Source: Rhizobium sp. 007 | GTDB lineage: Bacteria; Pseudomonadota; Alphaproteobacteria; Rhizobiales; Rhizobiaceae | NCBI RefSeq assembly: GCF_015353075.1 | Contig: NZ_CP064187.1 | Span: 2,542,001 to 2,606,000 of the forward strand | DNA: 64,000 nucleotides | Direction: 5' to 3' | Shown here: one piece after another, positions 43,767-52,387 of the stretch | How the letters are laid out: each line of letters opens with the position of its first letter | How positions within the stretch are numbered: the stretch's first letter is position 1 | Notes under the pieces: model-generated | The model's input: only the letters and a program-made list of their open reading frames with translations | The model's database searches: none | What the model was told of the DNA's origin: nothing | Program-made: the position numbers and the translations under genes

Positions 43767-46031
43767 ATGACCTGCTGCGCGTCAATTGCGTCGTCGCTCC
43801 ACGAGCCCGGACCAAGAAGGCCGGGTGTGGATGAGGTTGCGTTGGCAAGCAGGGATTTGGGCAATGGTCTCAGGCAGATCACCTTGTCAGTTCCGGACAT
43901 GCGATGCGGCGCATGCATGGCGCTTTTGGAATCGACCCTTGGCAAGCACCCCGAAGTTCACATGGCGCGCGCCAATCTGACGGCAAAGCGCGTAACCATC
44001 CATTGGCACGCGGAAAATGGTTCGCCTCCCGATTTTGCCGCCCTGATCGGAACGATCGGTTACACGGCCGTCTTGCCGGCGGAAGGCCGCGATCAACCGG
44101 ACGGTGAGATATCAGGCCTGTTGCGCGCGCTGGCAGTCGCCGGCTTTTGCTCGATGAACATCATGGTGCTGTCCGTATCGGTCTGGGCGGGCGCGGACCC
44201 GGCAACACGTCAGACGCTCCACCTGATGTCGGCTGCGCTCGCACTACCGGCCGTGATCTACTCCGGGGCGACATTCTACCGGTCGGCGTGGCGGGCGCTC
44301 GTGCACGGTCGGGCAAACATGGATGTGCCGGTCAGCATCGGGGTCCTGCTCTCGTTCGGTCTCAGCGTATACGACACGTTCGCCGAAGGACGGCAAGCCT
44401 ACTTCGAGGCCAGTACCTCGTTGATCTTCATTTTGCTCGTCGGACGCACGCTGGACCATCTGATGCGACGGCGGGCGCGATCGGCAGCGGCATCTCTGGC
44501 CGACATGATGCCGAAAGGCGCGAATGTGATCCGCGCGGATGGACGGATCGAATATGTTCCACTGAGCGACATCGTTTCCGGCACCCGCACCCTGATTGCA
44601 GCCGGCGATAGAATTCCGGCCGACGGGACGATTCTCTCCGGCCTGTCGGAACTTGACCGTTCATTGCTGACGGGAGAGAGCCGTTGGGAGACGGTTGGAC
44701 CAGGCGGACAGGTTCGCGCGGGAGATTTGAACGTCGGCCATCCCCTGACTGTCGAAGCCGCCGCCGCACCGGGAGATTCGACAGTCGCCGAGCTGCATAG
44801 GATGCTGGAAGCCGTCGAGGACGGCCGGTCCCAATACCGGATACTCGCCGACAGGGCCGCGCGTCTTTATGCTCCCGTTATCCACGGACTGTCGGTGCTG
44901 ACATTCCTTTCGTGGTTTGCGGTGATACGGGACATCCACCTCTCCCTGACGATCTCGATTTCGGTCTTGATCATCGCGTGCCCTTGTGCGCTGGGGCTGG
45001 CGGTTCCGATGGTTCAGGTCGTTGCAGCACGCAGATTGTTCACCCAGGGCATCGTGGCACGGGACGGATCGGCATTGGAACGTTTGGCGGAAATCGACAC
45101 CGTCGTTTTCGACAAGACCGGTACGCTGACGCAATACGAGCCGACGCTGTTGACCGGGAACTGGACCGGTCCATTGGAATTTTCATTGGCTGCATCGCTG
45201 TCACGGTTTTCGAGCCATCCGATGTCGAGAGCGATCGCGGATTACGCCTCACGGCGCGAGTGGGAGGCGCTCGCGCTCGATGACGTCAGGGAGATACCCG
45301 GCAACGGTCTCGAGGCGTCTTTCCGAGGGGAGGTTTATCGACTTGGGCGAGCGGCATGGGCGGCGAGCGGCGATGCAGACCGGACTGCCGCAGCTTCTAC
45401 TGTCGTCCTGACGCGACAGGGAGAAATCCTCGCCTCTTTCTTTTTTGGAGAGAAGGTTCGAGCCGGGTCGGCGATGGCCGTCCAGTTCTTGAAGAGCCGC
45501 GGCATCGCCGTCGAAATGCTGACGGGCGATGTCCCCGAAGCGGCTCTTGCAGTGGCACGGGAAATCGGAATCGACTCCGTAAAAGCAGCCGCCCTCCCCA
45601 AGGATAAGGCCGAGGCGATCGATGCGCTGCGCAGTCTCGGACGCAAGGTGATGATGATTGGTGACGGAATAAACGACGCGGTCGCGCTGAAGACCGCGCA
45701 TGTTTCCATGGCTCCGGCGTCAGGAAGCGACATCGGTCGCAGCGCCGCAGATTTCATCCTGCTCAATGGAGACATGGACGGAATAAAGGTCGCGCTGACG
45801 ACGGCGGGTCGTGCGGCCGTGCTGATCCGCCAAAATTTCGCTTTGGCTATCGTCTACAATGCGTGCAGCATTCCTCTCGCGCTGTTGGGTTATGCCAATC
45901 CGCTCATCGCCGCGATAGCGATGTCGACGTCGTCGATATTGGTCGTCGCGAATGCGATGAGGCTTGAGATTGACGGCACGCCACCAGAGCGCGAAATGCG
46001 GCGGATAAATAAGCTGGCGGGAGTGGGATAA
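43767..46031 (+). CDS. ccoI: Copper-transporting P1B-ATPase for cbb3 assembly
   Basis: 754 residues. The N-terminus holds MTCCAS and a heavy-metal-associated domain with MRCGACM (about residue 48). The metal path CPCALGL, phosphorylation site DKTGTLTQ and hinge GDGINDAVALK are all intact, and the nucleotide His is in SSHPMSRAI. CcoI/FixI exports copper to the periplasmic side for the CuB centre of CcoN. It overlaps ccoS, whose ATG follows its stop directly. Confidence 0.95.
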   Translation: MTCCASIASSLHEPGPRRPGVDEVALASRDLGNGLRQITLSVPDMRCGACMALLESTLGKHPEVHMARANLTAKRVTIHWHAENGSPPDFAALIGTIGYTAVLPAEGRDQPDGEISGLLRALAVAGFCSMNIMVLSVSVWAGADPATRQTLHLMSAALALPAVIYSGATFYRSAWRALVHGRANMDVPVSIGVLLSFGLSVYDTFAEGRQAYFEASTSLIFILLVGRTLDHLMRRRARSAAASLADMMPKGANVIRADGRIEYVPLSDIVSGTRTLIAAGDRIPADGTILSGLSELDRSLLTGESRWETVGPGGQVRAGDLNVGHPLTVEAAAAPGDSTVAELHRMLEAVEDGRSQYRILADRAARLYAPVIHGLSVLTFLSWFAVIRDIHLSLTISISVLIIACPCALGLAVPMVQVVAARRLFTQGIVARDGSALERLAEIDTVVFDKTGTLTQYEPTLLTGNWTGPLEFSLAASLSRFSSHPMSRAIADYASRREWEALALDDVREIPGNGLEASFRGEVYRLGRAAWAASGDADRTAAASTVVLTRQGEILASFFFGEKVRAGSAMAVQFLKSRGIAVEMLTGDVPEAALAVAREIGIDSVKAAALPKDKAEAIDALRSLGRKVMMIGDGINDAVALKTAHVSMAPASGSDIGRSAADFILLNGDMDGIKVALTTAGRAAVLIRQNFALAIVYNACSIPLALLGYANPLIAAIAMSTSSILVVANAMRLEIDGTPPEREMRRINKLAGVG

Positions 46032-46190
46032 ATGAGCGCATTGTCGTTTCTGATACCCATAGCTCTGTTCATGGGCATCGCCGGGCTTGGCGCCTTCCTT
46101 TGGTCCCTGCGCACCGGTCAGTACGAAGATCTGGATGGCGCAGCAGAAAGGATATTGTCCGAAAAGGACGACAAGCCTCTCGGCGGCTGA
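46032..46190 (+). CDS. ccoS: cbb3 maturation protein CcoS
   Basis: A 52-residue protein starting right after the ccoI stop. One membrane helix (LIPIALFMGIAGLGAFLWSL) is followed by RTGQYEDLDGAAERIL, the CcoS/FixS signature. It is needed for metal insertion into the oxidase and ends the conserved part of the operon. Confidence 0.94.
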   Translation: MSALSFLIPIALFMGIAGLGAFLWSLRTGQYEDLDGAAERILSEKDDKPLGG

Positions 46191-46224
46191 AGGATCGATT
46201 GTAAATGCTTTGAAGGAGGGTCGA

Positions 46225-46536
46225 ATGGAAGACACGGATCGCCAGTCTCCGCCGGTTGAAAATGATACCGCCCAAGCGCCACGCAGCCCTACCATTGATC
46301 CATCGGAGGCTGTGACGGGGGTTGCCATTGGCTTAGGCATCCTTGGCGGAGCAATCGGCGTCGTTTCCACGTTGTTCCTGGCCGATGCATCCAGTGTTGG
46401 CTCCTGGATCGTCTACTGCCTCATTGCAGCGTTGGCGGGCGGCTCTGCAGGTATCGTCGTTGGCGGAATGTTTGGAGCGATTTTCGCGGTAACCAGGGGA
46501 ATAATGGTACCCGCCCGCAGTGATCGGGGGGGCTAA
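46225..46536 (+). CDS. Small Gly-rich membrane protein after ccoS
   Basis: 103 residues after GAAGGAGGGTCGA. A hydrophilic N-terminus is followed by two membrane helices (VAIGLGILGGAIGVVSTLFL; IVYCLIAALAGGSAGIVVGG), giving a hairpin. It resembles small general-stress membrane proteins. No family is recognised. It is the last gene inside the repeat-bounded cbb3 cassette. Confidence 0.65.
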   Translation: MEDTDRQSPPVENDTAQAPRSPTIDPSEAVTGVAIGLGILGGAIGVVSTLFLADASSVGSWIVYCLIAALAGGSAGIVVGGMFGAIFAVTRGIMVPARSDRGG

Positions 46537-46717
46537 AGAGATTAGATCGGCCGCGTGGCACGAGAGAGCCTGCGAGTGTGCTCCTTCCATGCCGGGCGAC
46601 TGTTCGGGTGGCATTTGCAACCTCACCGCTGAGCCTGGACAATCGGACTACAAGGGCACGATTTTGCTATTGCGGGTGCCTGCTTATGACGCGATTCAGC
46701 CGGGCGCAGAGCGAGGT

Positions 46718-46802
46718 TTATGCCGAGCTTTCAATCTGGAACTATCGGAAATCGCGGGCTTTAGGGAATGGGCTCGGCATAGTATCGGGCTCGGGATAAA
46801 TC
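46718..46802 (+). repeat. 85-bp inverted repeat, copy B, right of the cbb3 cassette
   Basis: Matches the reverse complement of 38756-38840. The TTATGCCGAGC end of each copy faces the cassette interior. Confidence 0.85.
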
Positions 46803-46828
46803 CCGTTATGCCGGACGCGGCATAACGG
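46803..46828. repeat. Perfect 11-bp palindrome beside copy B
   Basis: CCGTTATGCCG and CGGCATAACGG surround a GACG centre. It shares the TTATGCCG core with the 85-bp repeats and touches the start of the truncated dinB. Confidence 0.8.
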
Positions 46829-46842
46829 AATGAATATGTGCC

Positions 46843-47534
46843 GCCGCGCGAGGATCAAGGCGGCGACGGGGCTCAACGCGTCGGCGGGAATCTCGTACAA
46901 TAAGTTCCTGGCCAAGATGGCCAGCGACCTCAACAAGCCGAACGGCCAAGCCGTCATCACCCCGAAGAACGGCCCCGCCTTCGTCGAACAGCTTCCCGTC
47001 AAGAAATTCCATGGCGTGGGACCGGCAACGGCCGAGAAGATGCATCGGCTCGGGATCGAAACGGGCGCGGACCTGAAGGAGAAAACGCTCGACTTCCTCG
47101 TCGAACATTTCGGGAAGTCAGGACCGTATTTCTATGGGATTGCTCGCGGGATCGACAATCGCCAGGTCAAGCCTGACCGGGTGCGGAAATCCATCGGAGC
47201 GGAAGACACGTTTTCGCAGGACATCCATTCCTATGAACCTGCGCGCGCAGGGCTTCAGCCGCTAATCGAAAAAGTCTGGAGCTACTGCGAGGCCAATGAG
47301 ATCGGCGCCAAGACGGTGACCCTCAAGGTCAAATATGCCGACTTCAGCCAGATCACCCGCAGCAAGACCGTTCCCGCACCTCTGCCGGCGATCGGCGAAC
47401 TTGAAGACGTGGTCGATATGCTTCTCGCGTCAATCTTCCCGCCGCGAAAAGGCAAACGCCTGCTTGGCGTGTCGCTGTCTTCGCTGGAACGGCGGAGATC
47501 TGAAGCGACGCCGCAGTTGCGGATGGCGCTTTAG
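46843..47534 (+). pseudogene. dinB: DNA polymerase IV (DinB), N-terminal part lost
   Basis: The frame is family-like from ARIKAATGLNASAGIS onward, through the helix-hairpin-helix (KFHGVGPATAEKMHRLGIE) and the little-finger domain to the end. The first ~110-120 residues, with the metal-binding Asp residues and the SIDE active-site motif, are absent. The visible ATG at 46830 starts in the neighbouring repeat. Without the catalytic residues it cannot polymerise DNA. The 250 bases that follow, to 47784, hold nothing recognised. Confidence 0.85.
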
Positions 47535-47784
47535 ACATGCGCAATGCCTTGCGAAGCTAACCGCTGGACGCGCGTCGTCAAACACTGGTGGATCGAGATG
47601 ACCGCAATTGGCGCAAAAGCGGCCGAGGCTCGTCGGCGATCGGTCGCAAGCAGCCAGCGGCTAGCCATCGCGAAATGCTGCGTTTTAATCGTCGCTGGCC
47701 CCCCGGGGCTGGAGGTCGTCCTCAATAGACGAAGTGCCGCCGCCTCATCTGTGCAGCGCACGGGAACTGTGGCATAACTGGGCC

Positions 47785-48756
47785 ATGGCGATACATGTCT
47801 TGGCGGTCCATCGCGACACGGTCGGGACGGGACAGGCGGCGGGCGGTTCGCTTGCAGCCGCCTATTCCGTGGGGGTTTTCTGCTGGCTCCTGTCGGCTGG
47901 CGTCTATATCGCCGCGAAATGGGTCTCTTCGGAGATGCCGCCCTGGGCGCTTTGCTTCTGGCGCGTGCTGATCGCCTGGGCGATCCTGATGCCGATCGTG
48001 TACCATCATTTCGGCGCCATGGTCGCGCTCGTGCGGGCGCGCGGCCTCGAGTTGCTCGCCATCGGCGGTATGGGGCTTGCGATCTGCCAGGGCCTGATTT
48101 TTGTCGGCCTCGAACATGCCGATGCCACTACCGCCGGCATCATCATCGCCCTGATCCCGATCATCACCATGATTCTTGCCCGTTTCATTCTGGCTGAGCC
48201 GATGGGACGCTGGCAGGTGATCGGATCGATCCTCGCCTTTCTCGGGATCGTGGTCATCATCGTCAAGGGCAGCCCGGCTGCGCTCTTGCGTCTCGACCTC
48301 AATCCCGGAGAGCTGTGGATCGTCGCTGGCGCGTTCTGTTTCAGCCTCTATACTGTCCTGCTCCGCCGGGCGAAATTCGATGTGAGTCGCCTTGCGCTCC
48401 TGGTACTCCTCCTCGGTGCGGCGGTGCTGACGGCCCTGCCCTTCTACCTGTTTGAGCTTGTCTCCGACGAGCGCTCGACGCTGAATACCAGCGGCCTTAT
48501 CGCGCTCGGCTATGTCGCGATCCCGGGCGGCGCGGTTATGTATTATCTCTTCAATCGCAGCATCGAGGCCTTGGGGGCGGCGCGGGCGGGCGTGCTGCTT
48601 TACATCCAGACGATCTTTATCGCCGTGCTCGCCTACCTGTTCCTCGGCGAACAGTTGCAACGCTATCATCTCGAAGGCGCGGCACTCATAGTCGCCGGCT
48701 TGCTTCTCATCATCCTGCTGAAGCCAACGACCAGAGCGGAGGCGACCAAAGCCTGA
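47785..48756 (+). CDS. EamA-family (DMT) transporter
   Basis: 323 residues with ten membrane helices in two EamA repeats. The first ends near VVIIVKGSP (about 155), the second runs from GELWIVAGAFCFSLYTVLLRR to LLLIILLKP. These inner-membrane proteins export small metabolites such as amino acids. The substrate is unknown. It looks undamaged although its left neighbour is a broken dinB. Confidence 0.9.
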   Translation: MAIHVLAVHRDTVGTGQAAGGSLAAAYSVGVFCWLLSAGVYIAAKWVSSEMPPWALCFWRVLIAWAILMPIVYHHFGAMVALVRARGLELLAIGGMGLAICQGLIFVGLEHADATTAGIIIALIPIITMILARFILAEPMGRWQVIGSILAFLGIVVIIVKGSPAALLRLDLNPGELWIVAGAFCFSLYTVLLRRAKFDVSRLALLVLLLGAAVLTALPFYLFELVSDERSTLNTSGLIALGYVAIPGGAVMYYLFNRSIEALGAARAGVLLYIQTIFIAVLAYLFLGEQLQRYHLEGAALIVAGLLLIILLKPTTRAEATKA

Positions 48757-48843
48757 TGACGAACGCAATGGCTTTCCTAGTGACCGCTTCTGGCGCGAAG
48801 CGCCTCTTGTAGGTTTGGGGGATTCATCGGCGAATCCCGCGCC

Positions 48844-49356
48844 TCAGCAGGCCGCCCGCCGCTTTAAGCGCGCTGCCCTCGCCTCACATGGAATTTCGAA
48901 CGACCCACGCCAAACCCCGGTACGCGCCCCCTGGGCTATTGCCTGATCGCCCCGGAACACGCCCTTCGAGTATCGGAGCCAGTCGATCGCCCAGCCCTGC
49001 CTGACCAGCCAGGAATTCACGCTCTGCCCATCTGCCCTGAAGCAATCGGCAACAACGCGCCGATATCTGTCCTTGCCGTGGCCCACGCAGCGGATCGGGC
49101 GCGATTTCGAAAGGAACTCGTCGAGTGCGAACGCGGCATCCTCGCCACAACGGTACGGCCTCCCTGCCGCGTCACGACAGGCCTGCCAGCTTTCCGGAGC
49201 ATCGATCCCATTCAGCCGGATCCGCTGCCCGGCGATCTCAATCGTGTCGCCGTCGATGACCGACGCGCGGCCGATAAATTGCTCTGCTCCGGCAGATACG
49301 GATGAGAAAACCAGCCCGGCCAAGAGCAGCGGAAACAGCGGGATTCGCTTACGCAT
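48844..49356 (-). CDS. Secreted thermonuclease-like protein
   Basis: 170 residues. The signal peptide (LFPLLLAGLVFSSVSAGAEQ) is clear. The staphylococcal-nuclease fold follows: VIDGDTIEIAGQRIRLNGIDAPE, GKDRYRRVVADCF and NSWLVRQGWA. The Asp, Arg and Glu active-site positions are present. Five Cys in the mature part suggest disulfides. It probably cuts nucleic acid in the periplasm or outside the cell. Confidence 0.85.
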   Translation of the reverse strand: MRKRIPLFPLLLAGLVFSSVSAGAEQFIGRASVIDGDTIEIAGQRIRLNGIDAPESWQACRDAAGRPYRCGEDAAFALDEFLSKSRPIRCVGHGKDRYRRVVADCFRADGQSVNSWLVRQGWAIDWLRYSKGVFRGDQAIAQGARTGVWRGSFEIPCEARAARLKRRAAC

Positions 49357-49497
49357 CGACTTCAAAATATCAATACAGAACAGCAGGTTGGCGACAATGG
49401 AATCACTCCTTGGTCAAAACTGTTGACATCGATGCATATCAGAACATCCAGGTGACAGAAGTCGCCAATCTGAAAAATTGCAGGTGGGAGAACGACG

Positions 49498-49953
49498 ATG
49501 CAGAAGCATTCGAACGGCGGCGGAGCTGTGCTCATTGGTGTGCCCCTAGCTCCGATGACCGAGCTTTACTGGGGGCCGCTCGCCCCGTTTAAGATAGTCG
49601 AAGCCCACGACGAGATGGTGAAGGCGATCCAGGGTAGACCCGACATCCAGCTTCTGACGGCAAATGTTTACAACAAGCACTCGGGCGCTCCGTCGGGCAG
49701 GTTCGATATCGCAATCGATGGTCGCTCGGGTGACGGATGCGGAATGTACCGCTCCCTCATGATGGTGAAATCGACTGGCGAAATGCATGACCTCGCTACG
49801 CCGCCCCTTTGGTACCAGTTTAAAGATCCTCAGGATGTGATCGCGAAGGTCTATAAATTCCTCACAGGCATGCAGTTCTTCGAGAACCTCGACGCCTTCG
49901 CCGATCACGCGATCAATCTCAATGAGGCAGAGGCAAGCGGACAGATCCATTGA
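49498..49953 (+). CDS. Uncharacterised protein
   Basis: 151 residues with a protein-like composition throughout (VLIGVPLAPMTELYWGPLAPF; ATPPLWYQFKDPQDVIAKVYKF). No signal peptide, membrane helix or catalytic motif is visible. Several aromatic residues suggest a folded domain. It may be a small phage- or plasmid-type gene; I do not recognise the family. Confidence 0.5.
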   Translation: MQKHSNGGGAVLIGVPLAPMTELYWGPLAPFKIVEAHDEMVKAIQGRPDIQLLTANVYNKHSGAPSGRFDIAIDGRSGDGCGMYRSLMMVKSTGEMHDLATPPLWYQFKDPQDVIAKVYKFLTGMQFFENLDAFADHAINLNEAEASGQIH

Positions 49954-50050
49954 CTGCCTTCCAGCGTGAACCCGACCTGGGTTGACAAACGTCACCGACG
50001 GCAAGGATTCTGGCGCTCGCAACTGACGTGCCGGAGGAGGTTCGGGCGAG

Positions 50051-50668
50051 ATGTGCAACTTGTACCGCATGGATGACAAAGACTGGATTCGGAAGTGGGC
50101 GATCGATGCCGAGAGCATGATCAACTTGATGCCCAGTTATCAAATGAACCCTGACCAGATGGGGCCGATCGTCCGCAACACTGCCGACGGCAGCAAGCGG
50201 CTCGTCCATGCCCGCTGGGGTCTGCCATCTCCGACGCGCGTCCAAGAGGAAGCTGCCAAAGGCCGTGCCGCGAAACTCGCGGCCAAGGGGAAGTCTTTCG
50301 ATATGGACGAACTCCTGCGGATGGAGCCTGATCGCGGCGTGACGAATGTCCGGAAGCTCAATCTCAAGCATTGGAGGCAATGGTTTGGCGTCGAGCATAG
50401 ATGCATCGTTCCGGTGACAACTTTCGCTGAACCCGATCCCGACAGTCAGGAGCCGGGAGGGAAAGTCCGGAATGCCTGGTTCGGGCGAGACGAAAGCAAA
50501 GAGCTTATGTTCTTCGCCGGGATCCACGTGCCGCAGTGGACAAGCGTACGGAAGGTGAAGGACGGGCGGACGACAGACGATCTATACGGTTTCCTCACGA
50601 CGAACCCAAACGACATCGTGAAGCCCATTCACTGGAAGGCGATGCCCGTCCTGCTGCTGACGAAGTAG
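50051..50668 (+). pseudogene. SRAP-family DNA-protein crosslink sensor, premature stop
   Basis: The protein starts MCNLYRM, with the catalytic Cys2 that bonds to abasic sites in single-stranded DNA after Met removal. It continues through ARWGLPSP and RCIVPVTTFAEPD to KPIHWKAMPVLLLTK. A TAG follows at 50666-50668, yet the same frame goes on ETDVWMNAPWEVE, which is the normal next family motif. One base change (CAG to TAG) explains it. Soon after, at about 50705, the sequence runs into the inverted ABC-3C gene. The core active site remains, so the truncated protein might still work. Confidence 0.8.
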
Positions 50669-50705
50669 GAGACGGATGTCTGGATGAATGCGCCCTGGGA
50701 GGTCG

Positions 50706-51124
50706 AACGTTCTTGCAAGCCATTGCGACCGTGCGCGCAGCGCTTCCGCATAAGGGGACGTCAGCAGGCGGACAAACGCCGTCGTCAGCTCCGATCCGAC
50801 GAAATAAATGCCGCTCCCAGTTAGCTTTTTCTCGACGAGGTCGCGCGCGAACATCAGGCCTAGTCCCATATTGATTACATCCCGCTTCACCACCCATTCG
50901 GAACCGCGGTTCGGGACGGCGGGATGAAGGCTGTGGAATTCGCTGGAGACGTCACCGGAATGTACGAGCAGGTAGTCGTAGCTGATCAACCGCTGCAGGT
51001 CGCATGGTTCCGGACGGCATTCGGAGAGAATGAACAAGAGCCTAAAACCGGCTTCGAGCGGCGTGTTGAAGAGTCGAACCGGCGGCCTCGGTTGTAGGGG
51101 CGTCCGACCTGCATTCTCAATCAT
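50706..51124 (-). pseudogene. ABC-3C system middle component, 3'-truncated
   Basis: About 140 native residues (LFNTPLEAGFRLLFILSE; DLQRLISYDYLLVHSGDV; LHPAVPNRGSEWVVKRDVINMGLGLM) match the small middle component of ABC three-component defence systems. The frame leaves the family after SQWLARTFD near 50706, where it meets the SRAP gene tail to tail. The ATG overlaps the stop of the upstream effector gene. The third component, a P-loop ATPase normally next in line, is missing. Confidence 0.65.
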
Positions 51125-52094
51125 GATCGCACCACGTCAGGCTCTCGTCGTTTGCGAGATGATGGCAGATCCCCTCCCTGTCGAAGGCCGTCAGATGCGG
51201 TCCTAGGACATGGCCGTCGACCTGCTGCACCTGTGCGGCCTGCACCGTGCTCCTGATCCGTTCGTGGCCGCTCGCTGCCGGAGCCGTATAGGTGTAGTAC
51301 AGGCCGGTTCGAAACTGGCCCAGCAAGTCGTCGAAGAATTCGACCTGATCCATCTGGTCGCGAGCAAGCTCCTTGAGTCCTTCGGCGCTGTAGAAGCTCG
51401 CACGGGAGCGTTCGAAGAGATGCGCAGGCTTCTGCTGTCCCTTGAAGTCGGATTCCTGCTGGATCGGCGAGCCCGTCATTTCTTCAATGACCTCGAATAA
51501 CTGTCGGACATAGCTTCGCTCTTTCTCCGCAATCGACGACGGCGGCGCCGATGGCTTCGGCCGCTCGATCAGCGGCTTTCCGAACACGACCAGATGGTAA
51601 GCAGTCTGACCGTGCTCCTTAATGAGCTCAAGGTGCTGTTTCGCCCGAACGATAGGAAACTCCGGTCCGTTGATGAGAGCCAGAAGACTGTCGTCGAGCG
51701 GAACTTTGTGCTTCGTGGTGATCGTCGTTTCGCAGTTTTTCACCCACGTCTCGACCAACGTTTTCTTGAGCTTCTCCGGATCGTCGAGCAGGTCCTGCAA
51801 CCCGTTCGTGACGCCTTTCCGGGTTACGAACCAGTATTCTCTGGGCAGGGTGAAGTCGCCTTGCGAGGCGAAGTAGAGCACTTTGCCGATCTCCGCTAGG
51901 GCCGACGCCTCGCCTAGGGCACTGCTATACCGCTTGCACTGGTAGAGGTGCCAGTAACGGTCCGAAGCGCCCGGCTCGCCAAACCAGACGACAATGTCGC
52001 GCCCTTTGTCGCCGGCTCCGCCGCGCTGCTGAAGCTCGCTCACGCCAAGGACCTTCTCCGCTGCGTCAGCAGCAACGTTGTAGGCATCTGACCC
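51117..52094 (-). pseudogene. ABC-3C system effector component, 5'-truncated
   Basis: About 325 residues. The N-terminal part resembles a restriction-endonuclease fold (GAGDKGRDIVVWFG, then YWHLYQCKRY: the D, then Q-x-K motif). The C-terminal half (about 210-308) is the ABC-3C-type partner domain. The frame is open upstream of the GTG at 52043 (DAYNVAADAAEKVLGV) to a stop near 52095, without a start codon, so the beginning is lost. The gene ends about 150 bases inside the transposon right end. Confidence 0.65.
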
Positions 52095-52139
52095 GCGAAT
52101 TCACAAAAATTGGCCAGAACCGGTCAAAGCACTGGAATA

Positions 52140-52250
52140 CCTGAATTTTCGAATAATTTGTGCCGGGTAGATTCGATTCTAGGATCGTTTTTCGCCCGGT
52201 TTAGACCTGCTTTTGTCCCGATTTGGAATTGTCTTTGTCCGGTGCCAATA
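52140..52250. repeat. Right end of the Tn7-like transposon
   Basis: Read inward from 52250 the terminal TATTGGCACCGG is followed by a run of related sites about 20-30 bases apart: ACCGGACAAAGACAATTCC, ATCGGGACAAAAGCAGGTC, ACCGGGCGAAAAACGATCC and CCCGGCACAAATTATTCG. Closely packed right-end sites and spaced left-end sites are the Tn7-like pattern. Confidence 0.75.
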
Positions 52251-52255
52251 TCATA
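52251..52255. repeat. Right target-site duplication of the Tn7-like element
   Basis: TCATA, identical to 8226-8230. Confidence 0.9.
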
Positions 52256-52297
52256 GGCAAGCACGACGACATGCGGACGTCTGGGCGAATTTGGCAT
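52251..52297 (-). pseudogene. GlxA-type AraC-family regulator, 5' part of a split gene
   Basis: ATG at 52297 followed by PNSPRRPHVVVLAYD, the first beta strand of the DJ-1/PfpI-like domain, then the transposon. It continues exactly in frame at 8225. The promoter of the split gene therefore lies here (52298-52387), shared divergently with the rhodanese gene. Confidence 0.88.
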
Positions 52298-52387
52298 GAT
52301 CTTTACGCTAACCGTCATTAAAGCCAATTTCGCCATGCCATAACATCGGCGATGGTCGGCGGCAACTCGAACCGTGAAAGGAAAACC

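Larger units (their letters stand above)
8231..52250. mobile_element. 44-kb Tn7-like transposon with respiration/stress cargo
   Basis: Bounded by the 5-bp duplication TCATA, with inverted termini TATCGGTACCGG (left, inward) and TATTGGCACCGG (right, inward), 10 of 12 bases alike. It splits one regulator gene whose two halves rejoin in frame. It encodes tnsA (remnant), tnsB, tnsC and tniQ next to the left end, reading outward. All cargo lies to their right. The termini start with TAT, not the TGT seen in Tn7 itself. No tnsD, tnsE or CRISPR effector gene is visible. Damage to tnsA, tnsB and tniQ means it cannot now move unaided. Confidence 0.9.

Noticed and set aside
47722-48768. A 348-codon minus-strand frame opposite the EamA transporter
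   Set aside because: Composition is highly charged and repetitive with no domain, while the plus strand encodes a clear ten-helix transporter.
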